Shown here piece after piece: positions 1 through 8,229 of a DNA stretch of 64,000 nucleotides. A program made the translations under genes and the position numbers. Source of the DNA: Lachnospiraceae bacterium (GTDB lineage Bacteria; Bacillota; Clostridia; Lachnospirales; Lachnospiraceae). Each line of letters starts with the position of its first letter. Position 1 is the first letter of the stretch. The notes below the pieces were generated by a model, which made no database searches, had not been told where the DNA came from, and worked only from the letters and a program-made list of their open reading frames with translations. The stretch lies in contig JAFWWB010000052.1 in the NCBI GenBank assembly GCA_017518185.1, positions 1 through 64,000 on the forward strand, in the 5' to 3' direction.

Positions 1-169
1 ACACATGACGATATAAAAAGCAATAGAAAAATGCAAAAAAGTCAGGAAATATCTAACTTTTTGAGCATTTCATCCAAGAAAAGAATCGTCACGTGTAAGG
101 GGAAAAAGATCATGAGAAGTCAAAAGACTGTGAATAGTAACTCCCCACTCATCCGGAAGTGATAATCTA

Positions 170-199
170 TAGACAAAAAGCCACTTGGAGTAGTATAAT
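170..199 (+). promoter_or_regulatory. Sigma-A-type promoter for the Cys-rich lipoprotein
   Basis: A TAGACA -35 (170-175) and a perfect TATAAT -10 (194-199) are separated by 18 bp, about 75 bp upstream of the lipoprotein start. The rest of 1-273 is AT-rich and shows no convincing gene. Seen directly; promoter function is inferred. Confidence 0.6.
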
Positions 200-273
200 A
201 TACTGACTTTTGATCATAAGCTTTGATACAGACATTGATACATATTATTTATCAGATGGGAGGATTATTCCAA

Positions 274-999
274 ATGAAGAAACGGGACGTGCTTGCAATC
301 TTGGGAGCTGCATCTATCGTAACTGTTGGCGCATCTTTAACCGGTTGTGGAAAGGAAACAGCCGAAGCAGTACCTGTAACTTCCGAAAGTACGGAGGTTG
401 ATTCCGCATCTGCTGATAACCAGCAAGAACTTGCCGATACCGCTACGGATGAAGAAACAGCTTCAAACCAGCCGGAAACTGATGCCGATAACGGGAAAGA
501 TACTGATTCCACAGCTGATGCTGCAGAAACATCGGAAAAATCTGCTGAAAAGACTACAGACACTGAAGATGCCAAAGATGCTACAGCTGCTAAAGATGAT
601 TCATCAAGCTCATCAAGTTCTTCAACATCCGATACATCAAGTTATGACTTATACGATAGTGCAATGAGTAAAATAGATACTGACCCTTCAACTTTAACAG
701 AAGAAGAGGCAGAATATCTTAAAGAAATGTTCCCAACACTTCCAAAGGATCCTAAAAAAATGACAACACAAGAGTGGTATGATTTCTGGGACGAATTATG
801 GGGCCCGGCAACAGGTCCGGCTGATAATAGCGAATACGACAACCTTCAACCAAATGATTATGGCGAATATGGTGGTGACTGTGACGCAGATTGTGTGCCA
901 AGTGACTGCGGCGAGTGTTATAATGGATGGGTGCTTGTTGATTGTGGTGACCTTAGTGACACAAGTCACATGGATCCTAACTGGACATGCGATTGTTAA
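274..999 (+). CDS. Cys-rich acidic lipoprotein of unknown function
   Basis: A 241-residue predicted lipoprotein. The start at 274 follows a GGGAGG ribosome site at 258-263; an in-frame upstream start at 223 lacks one. Residues 1-25 form a lipoprotein signal peptide ending in the lipobox LTGC, so Cys25 should be lipidated and the protein tethered to the outer face of the membrane. Residues 26-125 are a low-complexity linker rich in Thr, Ser, Ala, Asp and Glu. The middle contains a helical stretch with EEEAEYLKEMFPTLPKDPKK. The last 40 residues hold seven cysteines, mostly as Asp-Cys pairs, suggesting a disulfide-bonded or metal-binding module. I recognise no family. The DNA is clearly more AT-rich than the downstream genes, which hints at acquisition by transfer. 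It appears monocistronic, with its own promoter and a hairpin after the stop. Confidence 0.8.
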   Translation: MKKRDVLAILGAASIVTVGASLTGCGKETAEAVPVTSESTEVDSASADNQQELADTATDEETASNQPETDADNGKDTDSTADAAETSEKSAEKTTDTEDAKDATAAKDDSSSSSSSSTSDTSSYDLYDSAMSKIDTDPSTLTEEEAEYLKEMFPTLPKDPKKMTTQEWYDFWDELWGPATGPADNSEYDNLQPNDYGEYGGDCDADCVPSDCGECYNGWVLVDCGDLSDTSHMDPNWTCDC

Positions 1000-1086
1000 T
1001 TGTAATGACTATAGTGGCACAAGTCAACACATGCCTAGATTACTGAAAAATTCTTCAATATATTAATTACACACTTCACTAATCAA

Positions 1087-1113
1087 ACCCAGCCTTTCAC
1101 AAGAAGGCTGGGT
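1087..1113 (+). terminator. Hairpin after the Cys-rich lipoprotein gene
   Basis: A perfect 10-bp stem (1087-1096 with 1104-1113, ACCCAGCCTT / AAGGCTGGGT) with a 7-nt loop lies 88 bp after the stop codon. A U-run is absent, so termination efficiency is uncertain. Confidence 0.55.
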
Positions 1114-1120
1114 ATATAAG

Positions 1121-1262
1121 TGCCCATGGTGCCGACAGGCGCAGGCGTTCGCGCGCAGTGGAGCGGTGCGGAGCAAAGCGAACGAGCACGGACGGCGTGG
1201 CGCCCAGCACCGCTAGGCACGGTCTCCGCGAGTGGGGCTAGTATTACCCCCACTCGCTTCCC
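1121..1262. repeat. G+C-rich structured intergenic element ending in a terminator-like hairpin
   Basis: This G+C-rich block lies between AT-rich flanks and has no coding potential I can support. It has many short GCG/GAGC-type self-complementary words and ends with a 10-bp perfect stem (GCGAGTGGGG at 1228-1237 with CCCCACTCGC at 1248-1257) followed by a pyrimidine-rich tail. It resembles in texture, but does not copy, the element at 40266-40640. The remaining 1263-1420 shows nothing I can name. Confidence 0.5.
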
Positions 1263-1420
1263 ATTTTCCCATTTTTAGAAAATCCCTCAAAATCAATGTT
1301 TGAAAGCGAAGAAAAGGGATTGTTGCCGATCAGCGCCCGATAATACATTTTCTTCCACGCGTTTCATACCTACTAGCAGAGCCGCGACGAGAAATGGCAT
1401 TTCGTTCAATTATTTACAAA

Positions 1421-1460
1421 AAGAAAAATCCCCAAATGCTTTATTTGCAAGCATTTGAGG
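1421..1460 (-). terminator. Rho-independent terminator of tRNA-Glu
   Basis: On the - strand, an 11-bp stem (1450-1460 with 1430-1440, one G-U pair, 9-nt loop) is followed by a T-rich tail (ATTTTTCTTTTTG). It sits 12 bp beyond the tRNA 3' end. Confidence 0.85.
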
Positions 1461-1472
1461 ACTTTTGTTTCG

Positions 1473-1544
1473 CAGCTCGTAGCGGAATCGAACCGCTGTT
1501 TCCGCCGTGAGAGGGCGGCGTCTTAACCGCTTGACCAACGAGCC
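1473..1544 (-). tRNA. tRNA-Glu (anticodon CTC)
   Basis: Read on the - strand, the sequence folds into a cloverleaf. The acceptor stem GGCTCGT pairs with ACGAGCT (first pair G-U) and the discriminator base is G. The D-arm carries GGTCAAGCGGTTAAGA, typical of tRNA-Glu. The anticodon stem CCGCC/GGCGG has loop CTCTCAC, placing CTC at positions 34-36. The T-arm contains GGTTCGATTCC. CCA is not encoded. A promoter (1559-1587) and a strong terminator (1421-1460) flank it, so it is transcribed alone, divergently from deoB. Confidence 0.95.
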
Positions 1545-1558
1545 GTACAACAGTGAGC

Positions 1559-1587
1559 ATTATATTACAGCCGGGAGAAAAAAGCAA
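1559..1587 (-). promoter_or_regulatory. Promoter of tRNA-Glu
   Basis: On the - strand, TTGCTT (1582-1587) and TATAAT (1559-1564) are separated by exactly 17 bp. The -10 lies 14 bp upstream of the mature tRNA 5' end. Confidence 0.8.
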
Positions 1588-1616
1588 GTGTTTTTTTGAA
1601 AAAAATTCAATTTGTG

Positions 1617-1645
1617 TTTTCATGCGTGATGAAATGTGGTAATAT
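1617..1645 (+). promoter_or_regulatory. Promoter of deoB
   Basis: TTTTCA (1617-1622), a 17-bp spacer ending in TGTGG, and TAATAT (1640-1645) lie 35 bp upstream of the deoB start. The TGTGG extension recurs at several promoters in this window. Confidence 0.7.
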
Positions 1646-1680
1646 ACGCAGGGGAAGGCATAGCTATGGAGGTACAGAAT

Positions 1681-2841
1681 ATGAAGAGAGTGTTTTTGAT
1701 AGTGTTGGACAGCTGCGGCATAGGTGAGGCGCCGGATGCGGCGGCCTTCGGGGATGAGGGCTGCAACACACTGAGAAGCGCCGCAAAGGCCGATGGCTTT
1801 GATATGGGTAATATGGAAAGGCTGGGTCTCTTCAATATAGAAGGGATAGACTGGCACAAGGCTTACGGACGTCCCGAGGGAGCGTATGCAAGGCTCAGGG
1901 AAGCTTCAATGGGAAAGGACACCACCATCGGCCACTGGGAGATGGCGGGAGTGATCTCTCCGGATCCCATGCCTACCTATCCGAACGGTTTTCCGGAGGA
2001 GGTCATAAAGGAATTTGAGAAGCAGACAGGCAGAGGAACTCTGGTGAACCTGCCTTACTCCGGCACGGAGATAATAAACAAGTTCGGAGATGAGATGGTG
2101 GAGACGGGAAAGCTCATAGTCTATACCTCGGCAGACTCCGTATTCCAGATCGCAGCCCATGAGGACGTGGTGAGCAGGGAAGAGCTCTATGAATACTGCC
2201 GTATAGCCAGAAAGATCCTTACGGGGAAGCATGCAGTGGGTCGTGTCATAGCAAGGCCTTTCATAGGAAGCGGCAACGGTAACTACACCCGTACCTCCGG
2301 AAGACATGATTTTTCCCTGGAGCCTCCTAAGATCACCATGCTGGACCAGATAAAGGAGGCAGGCATGGAAGTAAAGGCCGTAGGCAAGATAAAAGATATC
2401 TTTGCGGGCAGGGGCATTACCGAACATGCGGCCAGCGCGAACAATGCGGAGGGCATAGAGCGGACGCTGGAATTCATGGATAAGGATTTTGAAGGATTGT
2501 GCTTTACCAATCTGGTGGATACTGATATGATATACGGGCACCGCAGGGATATTCAGGGCTACGGCGACGCTCTCAGCTATTTCGATAAGAAGCTGGGAGA
2601 GATGCTGGAGAAAATAAGGCCTGAGGACCTGATCATCATGACGGCGGATCACGGCTGCGATCCCGGTTTTACGAAGACCACGGACCATACCAGGGAGTAT
2701 GTGCCCTTCGTGGCATACGGGGCGCAGGATTTCCTTAAGCCAGTGGATTACGGGACGAGGGACAGCTTTGCAGATCTGGGCGCCACGGTGCTCAAGTATC
2801 TTGGGATAGAGCAGAAGATCGAGGGGAAGCCGATGGTCTGA
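1681..2841 (+). CDS. deoB: Phosphopentomutase
   Basis: Interconverts ribose/deoxyribose 1-phosphate and 5-phosphate in nucleoside salvage, a cytosolic Mn-dependent enzyme of the alkaline-phosphatase superfamily. The 386-residue product matches the family length. The start at 1681 follows GGAGG at 1668-1672; longer in-frame starts exist but lack support. N-terminal Asp10 (VLDS) is a metal ligand. The KDTTIGHWE segment near residue 80 contains the threonine phosphorylated in this family. The C-terminal part carries DTDMIYGHR, ADHGCDP and DHTRE, the remaining metal ligands. It has its own promoter and is followed 54 bp later by prfC. Other deo genes are absent nearby, but cdd (pyrimidine salvage) is at 54.8 kb. 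Confidence 0.96.
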   Translation: MKRVFLIVLDSCGIGEAPDAAAFGDEGCNTLRSAAKADGFDMGNMERLGLFNIEGIDWHKAYGRPEGAYARLREASMGKDTTIGHWEMAGVISPDPMPTYPNGFPEEVIKEFEKQTGRGTLVNLPYSGTEIINKFGDEMVETGKLIVYTSADSVFQIAAHEDVVSREELYEYCRIARKILTGKHAVGRVIARPFIGSGNGNYTRTSGRHDFSLEPPKITMLDQIKEAGMEVKAVGKIKDIFAGRGITEHAASANNAEGIERTLEFMDKDFEGLCFTNLVDTDMIYGHRRDIQGYGDALSYFDKKLGEMLEKIRPEDLIIMTADHGCDPGFTKTTDHTREYVPFVAYGAQDFLKPVDYGTRDSFADLGATVLKYLGIEQKIEGKPMV

Positions 2842-2895
2842 GCCTGACCGGCCCCTCATCCGTCACAGATCATTACAGAAAGGATATATAAGGTT

Positions 2896-4485
2896 TTGGC
2901 AACACTAAAGGAAGAGATCGAGCGCAGGCGCACATTTGCGATAATATCACACCCCGATGCGGGTAAGACAACTCTTACGGAGAAGCTGCTGCTCTACGGA
3001 GGCGCCATAAATCAGGCAGGCTCCGTAAAGGGCAAGGCAACGGCAAGACATGCGGTATCGGACTGGATGGAGATAGAGAAGGAGAGAGGTATATCCGTAA
3101 CCTCCTCCGTTCTGCAGTTTGAGTACGACGGTTACTGCATAAACATACTGGATACACCGGGACATCAGGATTTCTCTGAGGACACCTACCGTACCCTTAT
3201 GGCCGCGGATTCCGCAGTCATGGTAATAGACGCTTCAAAGGGCGTGGAGCCCCAGACCAGGAAGCTCTTCAAGGTCTGCGCCATGAGAGGCATTCCGATC
3301 TTTACCTTTATAAACAAGCTGGACAGGGATGCCCTGGATCCCTTTGACCTCTGCGACAATGTGGAGCAGGAGCTGGGTATAGAGACCTGTCCGGTGAACT
3401 GGCCCATAGGTTCTGGCAAGACATTTAAGGGAGTCTATGACCTTAAAGCAGAGGAGCTTATGGTCTTTACCGACACCGAAAAGGGAACAAAGGAAGGAAA
3501 CGTTGAGCATATCAGGGGCAAGGATGCCATAGATGCCTATATCGGTGCCGAGGCGGCGGAAAAGCTGGCGGAGGAGACAGAGCTTCTTTCTGCAGGGGCT
3601 GAATTCGATCTGGAACGGGTCCGGGCAGGAAAGCTTACACCGGTTTTCTTCGGCTCCGCGCTTACCAATTTCGGCGTGGAATACTTCCTCACGGCTTATC
3701 TTCATATGGCAATGGCTCCCGGCGGAAGAGTGTCGGGAGGAAATGTGGTTGATCCCCTGGAGAATCCCTTCTCGGCTTTTGTGTTCAAGATACAGGCGAA
3801 CATGAACAAGGCCCACAGGGACCGGATAGCCTTCATGCGCATCTGCAGCGGCCGCTACGATGCCCAGATGAACATAAAGCACGTGCAGAGCGCCAGGACT
3901 ATGAGGCTTCAACAGCCCCAGCAGATAATGGCGGATGAGAGGAAGGTGCTGGAGGAGGCCTATGCCGGTGACATAATAGGCGTGTTTGATCCCGGCTTAT
4001 TCTCCATAGGAGATACGGTCTGCGATCCCAAGGCGGATTTCTGCTATGAGGGCATACCTACCTTTGCCCCCGAGCATTTCGCCAGGGTGCGCCAGGTGGA
4101 TACCATGAAGCGCAAGCAGTTCGTAAAGGGCGTGGAGCAGATTGCCCAGGAAGGCGCCATCCAGATATTCCAGGAGATATCCTCGGGCATGGAGGAGATC
4201 ATCGTGGGCGTGGTGGGCGTGCTCCAGTTCGATGTACTGAAATACAGGCTGGAAAACGAATATAATGTGGAGATACGACTTGAACCCCTGCCTTACGAAC
4301 ATATAAGATGGATAGTCAACAAAGACGAGATAGATATCAAGAAGCTTTCAGGCACCTCGGATATGAAGAAGGTGCAGGATCTTAAGGGCAATCCCCTGCT
4401 GCTCTTTGTAAACGCCTGGAGCGTGGGCATGACCGAGGAGAGGAATCCTTCCCTTAAGCTGAGCGAGTTCGGAAAGGACTGGTAA
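2896..4485 (+). CDS. prfC: Peptide chain release factor 3 (RF3)
   Basis: A 529-residue translational GTPase that recycles RF1/RF2 from the ribosome after peptide release. G1 (SHPDAGKTTLTEK, residues 18-30), G3 (DTPGHQDFSED) and G4 (NKLD) are intact. Length and the C-terminal half fit RF3 and not EF-G or LepA. The start is TTG at 2896, after AGAAAGGA; the next residues ATLKEEIERRRTFAII match family N-termini. The lipoprotein gene follows with no spacer, so the two are probably cotranscribed. Confidence 0.95.
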   Translation: MATLKEEIERRRTFAIISHPDAGKTTLTEKLLLYGGAINQAGSVKGKATARHAVSDWMEIEKERGISVTSSVLQFEYDGYCINILDTPGHQDFSEDTYRTLMAADSAVMVIDASKGVEPQTRKLFKVCAMRGIPIFTFINKLDRDALDPFDLCDNVEQELGIETCPVNWPIGSGKTFKGVYDLKAEELMVFTDTEKGTKEGNVEHIRGKDAIDAYIGAEAAEKLAEETELLSAGAEFDLERVRAGKLTPVFFGSALTNFGVEYFLTAYLHMAMAPGGRVSGGNVVDPLENPFSAFVFKIQANMNKAHRDRIAFMRICSGRYDAQMNIKHVQSARTMRLQQPQQIMADERKVLEEAYAGDIIGVFDPGLFSIGDTVCDPKADFCYEGIPTFAPEHFARVRQVDTMKRKQFVKGVEQIAQEGAIQIFQEISSGMEEIIVGVVGVLQFDVLKYRLENEYNVEIRLEPLPYEHIRWIVNKDEIDIKKLSGTSDMKKVQDLKGNPLLLFVNAWSVGMTEERNPSLKLSEFGKDW

Positions 4486-5796
4486 TTGAAAAAACTCCGG
4501 AGACTTATCGTAATATCGGTACTTGCGGCGCTGCTTTCCGGCTGCGTCCTTGTTCCCGACGGCTCCGGGAAGCTGACCTACGAGGAAAATGTGGAAAAAC
4601 AGGATGTCTTCGGCGCCGGACGTAAAGGGGAGGTTGTTACCCTTACCCCTGCTACGGGCTACGAGGAACCTGTAGTTGTAGAAGAGGCCGCCTATGCCCT
4701 CAGGGATAATCCCAGGCTCTACAATGAGCTTATGGAACACAGGGAGGAATGCGGAGTAAATGAGGAGACCATAGCCGCCGAGTTTTCGGAGGAGAGCGGT
4801 AATTACATGTTTGACCACATGCCCCAGCAGCTCCGCCGCATCTACGCCGAGGTATATCTGATACTTCTGGGCCACGGGGAGAACGTACTGATCTCCACGA
4901 CGGATCCCGATGAACTCTATACCGCCTTTCACTGTGTGTTCCAGGATCATCCCGAGCTCTTCTGGATAGATGGTTATTCCTACAGGCGTTACGGCAACAG
5001 CAGCGGAAAGACAGGGTACCTTACATTCAGCGGCAAGTACATTTATAATGCCCATGAGTGTGAACTCATGCAGGATTCCGTGGAGGATTACGCCGTGCGC
5101 TGCAGGGCTACCCTGCCTGCGGGAGCCGGTGATTACGAGAAGGTAAAGCATGTCTATGAGATGATCATAGATAATACGGATTATGTCATAGGCGCGGACA
5201 ATAATCAGAACATACTGTCGGTGTTTTTGTCGGGAAGGAGCGTCTGCCAGGGCTATGCCAAGGCGGTACAGTATCTGCTGAAGGATCTGGGAGTGGACTG
5301 CACCATGGTGGTGGGCCGGGTCTCCGGAGGCGAGGGACATGCCTGGGATCTGGTGGTCATAGACGGGGAATACTATTACCTGGATGCGACCTGGGGAGAT
5401 TCGGGATATCTGGCCTCCGGCGGAAGAGAGAGGAACAACAACGGAGAGATAAATTACAATTACTTAAATATCACAGGGGCGGAGATAAGCTTGACCCATA
5501 CAGGGGACAATGTGGTGGAGATGCCTGACTGCGCCGCAACGGAAGCAAATTATTATGTCAGGGAGGGCTTCTTCCTGGAAGCCTGGGATCCCGTGAGGGT
5601 AAAGGATTTCTTCTCCGACAGCGTCAATGCGGGAGCCAGGAGCGTATCCTTCAAGTGCGCGGACAGGGAGATCTTCGAGACCGCAAAGGAGGAGCTTCTT
5701 ACCAACAGAGAGGTGTTCACCATGCTGCCGGATGATGCTGCGGCAATAGACTACAGCGCCGATGAAGGAATGTTGGTATTATCATTCTGGTTTTAG
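4486..5796 (+). CDS. Lipoprotein with a transglutaminase-like protease domain
   Basis: A 436-residue lipoprotein starting at TTG 4486, immediately after the prfC stop, with GGAAAGGA upstream. Residues 1-20 are a signal peptide ending in the lipobox LSGC, so it should be anchored outside the membrane. Residues 100-215 resemble the helical region that precedes such domains in secreted Clostridia proteins. Residues 225-310 form a transglutaminase/protease-like core with an apparently complete triad: Cys254 (SVCQGYA), His285 (GHAWD) and Asp300 (LDATWGD). Members cleave or modify peptides or bind cell-wall components; the substrate here is unknown. The C-terminal 100 residues are not recognisable. 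The link to prfC looks transcriptional, not functional. Confidence 0.88.
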   Translation: MKKLRRLIVISVLAALLSGCVLVPDGSGKLTYEENVEKQDVFGAGRKGEVVTLTPATGYEEPVVVEEAAYALRDNPRLYNELMEHREECGVNEETIAAEFSEESGNYMFDHMPQQLRRIYAEVYLILLGHGENVLISTTDPDELYTAFHCVFQDHPELFWIDGYSYRRYGNSSGKTGYLTFSGKYIYNAHECELMQDSVEDYAVRCRATLPAGAGDYEKVKHVYEMIIDNTDYVIGADNNQNILSVFLSGRSVCQGYAKAVQYLLKDLGVDCTMVVGRVSGGEGHAWDLVVIDGEYYYLDATWGDSGYLASGGRERNNNGEINYNYLNITGAEISLTHTGDNVVEMPDCAATEANYYVREGFFLEAWDPVRVKDFFSDSVNAGARSVSFKCADREIFETAKEELLTNREVFTMLPDDAAAIDYSADEGMLVLSFWF

Positions 5797-5815
5797 GAAC
5801 CGTAAAACAATAAGT

Positions 5816-5844
5816 TTGAAAAATAGATACTGATGTGATACAAT
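5816..5844 (+). promoter_or_regulatory. Promoter of the Asp23-nusB-xse-dxs-recN operon
   Basis: TTGAAA (5816-5821) and TACAAT (5839-5844) with a 17-bp spacer, 34 bp upstream of the Asp23 start. It is the only clear promoter before the gap ahead of glgA. Confidence 0.75.
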
Positions 5845-5877
5845 AAGATGTTGTGAGTTTTTGAAAGGAGAATACCG

Positions 5878-6255
5878 ATGGAAAACAACAATATCACCTT
5901 AAGGTCAGAAGAGACAGCCGGCGGAAGCGTCCAGATCGCCGATGATGTGGTGGCAATGATCGCGGCTCTGGCGGCAGGCGAGGTAGAGGGTGTGAGCTCC
6001 CTTGCGGGTGTGATCACCAACGAGGCCATGAGCAAGGTGGCAATGAAGAAGCTGACCAGGGGCGTGAGAGTAGACCTGCTTGACCAGCTTGTGAGCATAG
6101 ATCTCTCCATCGTGCTGGAGTACGGCTACAGCATTCCCGAGACCTGCAGAAAGGTACAGGAGAAGGTCAAGAGCTCCGTTGAGAATATGACAGGTCTTAC
6201 CGTGGAGGATGTGAACATCCGTATCGCCGCGGTGCATATGACTAAAGGAAAGTAA
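5878..6255 (+). CDS. Asp23/Gls24 family envelope stress protein
   Basis: A 125-residue acidic protein matching the Asp23/Gls24 (DUF322) family in full. The core runs from GGSVQIADDVVAMIAALAAG through EVEGVSSLAG to the C-terminal VEDVNIRIAAVHM segment. Family members are small membrane-associated or cytosolic proteins linked to cell-envelope homeostasis in Firmicutes. The position immediately upstream of nusB is conserved in Clostridia and Bacilli (yqhY-like). The start follows AAAGGAG with good spacing. It begins a long operon of tightly packed genes. Confidence 0.93.
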   Translation: MENNNITLRSEETAGGSVQIADDVVAMIAALAAGEVEGVSSLAGVITNEAMSKVAMKKLTRGVRVDLLDQLVSIDLSIVLEYGYSIPETCRKVQEKVKSSVENMTGLTVEDVNIRIAAVHMTKGK

Positions 6256-6256
6256 G

Positions 6257-6730
6257 ATGAGCAGACGCGCCGAAAGAGAAAGGGTTTTCAGACTCATATT
6301 CCGTGCCGACATGTTCAGCCCGGAGGAGATGGAGCAGCAGATCCGGTATTTCTTTGAGTCCGAGGAGGAGGACCGCTTCGAGAAGAAGCTGGAAGAGGCG
6401 GGAGAGGATGCGGATCCCGCCAGCATCAGCCTTCCCGAGGAGGATCCGAAGATAAGGGAGAGGATCAGCAAAAAAGCCCTTGATATAGTAAGCCATATAG
6501 AGGAACTGGACAAGGCCCTGGATGAGCGCATCTCGGGCTGGGACACCTCCAGGATAGGAAGGGTGGAGCTTACGGTGCTCAGGCTTGCCCTCTATGAGAT
6601 GCGTTATGAGGAGGACGTGTCGGATGCCATAGCCATAAACGAGGCTGTGGAGCTGGCCAGGAAGTACGGCCAGGACAAATCGTCGGAATTCGTGAACGGC
6701 GTACTGGCAAGATTCGCTGCAGAGGACTGA
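6257..6730 (+). CDS. nusB: Transcription antitermination factor NusB
   Basis: A 157-residue helical RNA-binding protein that with NusE (S10) binds boxA RNA during rRNA transcription antitermination. The N-terminal MSRRAERERVFRLIFRADMF and C-terminal AINEAVELARKYGQDKSSEFVNGVLARF segments are the family hallmarks. An acidic insertion (residues 35-65) is longer than in B. subtilis NusB. It starts one base after the Asp23 stop. Confidence 0.95.
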   Translation: MSRRAERERVFRLIFRADMFSPEEMEQQIRYFFESEEEDRFEKKLEEAGEDADPASISLPEEDPKIRERISKKALDIVSHIEELDKALDERISGWDTSRIGRVELTVLRLALYEMRYEEDVSDAIAINEAVELARKYGQDKSSEFVNGVLARFAAED

Positions 6731-6732
6731 AT

Positions 6733-7938
6733 ATGGCCAGGCTGTATTCGGTCTTCGAAGTCAATTCCTATATCGGGAAGAAACTCTCCATGGATGACCT
6801 GTTGAACAGGATCTCGGTCAGGGGAGAGATCAGCAACCTAAAATATCATAGCTCGGGACATGTATACTTTTCCCTTAAGGACGATAAGGCCGTGATGGCC
6901 TGCGTCATGTTTGCCTCAAAGGCAGCGGGGCTTAAGTTCCGCATGAAGGAGGGAATGGGAGTCATCGTCACCGGCAGCATAGGCGTATATGAAAGGGACG
7001 GTAAGTACCAGCTTTACGCCGAGAGCGTTAAGGCAGAGGGAGAAGGAGAGCTGTCGGAGGCTTTCAGGCAGCTGAAGGAAAAGCTCGGGGACATGGGACT
7101 CTTTGCACCGGAGTACAAGCGGCCCATACCGTCCTACGCCTCCAGGATAGGCATAGTCACGGCGGAGACCGGGGCTGCCGTAAGGGATATCATCAACATT
7201 GCCTCGAGGCGGAACCCCTATGCCCAGCTCATACTCTACCCGGCCATAGTCCAGGGGGAGTATGCAAAGGAAAGCATAGTACGCGGGATAAAGGCACTTG
7301 AGAAGACAGGTGTCGACGTAATTATCGTAGGCAGGGGCGGAGGCTCCATGGAGGATCTGTGGGCCTTTAACGAGGAAGAGGTGGCCATGGCCATCTTCGA
7401 CTGCAGCATACCGGTGATCTCGGCTGTGGGGCATGAAACGGATTTTACCATTGCGGACTTCGTGGCGGACCTCAGGGCACCTACGCCTTCGGCGGCGGCT
7501 GAACTGGCGGTTGCCGACGTCCGGGAGCTGCTCAAAAAGAACGAGACATATGAGCGCAGGCTTAAGAAGCGCATGGATTCGCTTATTGAGATGAGGCGGC
7601 TGAAGGCCGTAAAGTATATGAGCGGCCTGAAGGTTCTTTCTCCCCAGGGCAAACTTTTGCGGAGCAGGGACAGGGCTGCTGCAACAGAAGAGCGTCTTAA
7701 TGCATTATTTCTCGGGATACTTGCGGAGAAGAAGCACAGGTTCAGCATACTGCTTGAAAAGATGAAGGCCAGGTCGCCTCTTGACCGGCTTGGCGGCGGC
7801 TATGTATACCTGAGCGATGAAAAGGGAGCAGGTATATCCTCGGTGGAGGCGCTTTCCGAGGGAGAGAAGCTGAGGATAAGGCTCAGGGACGGCGTGGCCG
7901 AAGCCAGGGTCGAGAAGACGGAGAAGCTGGAGACATAA
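6733..7938 (+). CDS. xseA: Exodeoxyribonuclease VII large subunit
   Basis: The 401-residue catalytic subunit of ExoVII, which degrades single-stranded DNA from both ends and acts in repair. Residues 1-100 form the OB-fold (ISVRGEISNLKYHSSGHVYF). The catalytic domain carries GIVTAETGAAVRDI, GRGGGSMEDLWAFNEE and GHETDFTIAD, followed by a coiled-coil region that binds XseB. It begins 2 bp after nusB; xseB follows after 39 bp. Confidence 0.96.
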   Translation: MARLYSVFEVNSYIGKKLSMDDLLNRISVRGEISNLKYHSSGHVYFSLKDDKAVMACVMFASKAAGLKFRMKEGMGVIVTGSIGVYERDGKYQLYAESVKAEGEGELSEAFRQLKEKLGDMGLFAPEYKRPIPSYASRIGIVTAETGAAVRDIINIASRRNPYAQLILYPAIVQGEYAKESIVRGIKALEKTGVDVIIVGRGGGSMEDLWAFNEEEVAMAIFDCSIPVISAVGHETDFTIADFVADLRAPTPSAAAELAVADVRELLKKNETYERRLKKRMDSLIEMRRLKAVKYMSGLKVLSPQGKLLRSRDRAAATEERLNALFLGILAEKKHRFSILLEKMKARSPLDRLGGGYVYLSDEKGAGISSVEALSEGEKLRIRLRDGVAEARVEKTEKLET

Positions 7939-7977
7939 AAATTTTACGTTAACTTCGATCATGAGATGGAGTGAAAA

Positions 7978-8217
7978 ATGAAGAAAGAAACGGAAAAAAC
8001 GGATAATACCGAAGAGAAGGGCAGAAGCCTTGAAGAGAATTTTGAGATCATAGAGGATACCATCGACAGGATGGAGGATGAGGATATCCCGCTGGAGGAG
8101 GCTTTCAAGCTGTACCAGAAGGGGATGAAGCTGCTCAAAGAGTGCAATGATGCCATCGACAGGGTGGAAAAGCAGGTGCTGAAGCTCAATGCGGAAGGGG
8201 AGCTGGAGGAATTCTGA
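7978..8217 (+). CDS. xseB: Exodeoxyribonuclease VII small subunit
   Basis: A 79-residue helical protein with the ExoVII small-subunit pattern: LEENFEIIEDTIDRMEDEDI, PLEEAFKLYQKGMKLLKECN, then a short helix ending ELEEF. Multiple copies coat the XseA coiled coil. The start at 7978 follows GATGGAG. The usual ispA (farnesyl diphosphate synthase) between xseB and dxs is absent; dxs begins 12 bp later. Confidence 0.94.
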   Translation: MKKETEKTDNTEEKGRSLEENFEIIEDTIDRMEDEDIPLEEAFKLYQKGMKLLKECNDAIDRVEKQVLKLNAEGELEEF

Positions 8218-8229
8218 GAAGGAGCGTAA

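Noticed and set aside
1441..1857. Reading frame through the tRNA-Glu gene
   Set aside because: It spans a clear tRNA, its terminator and promoter, and the deoB start.
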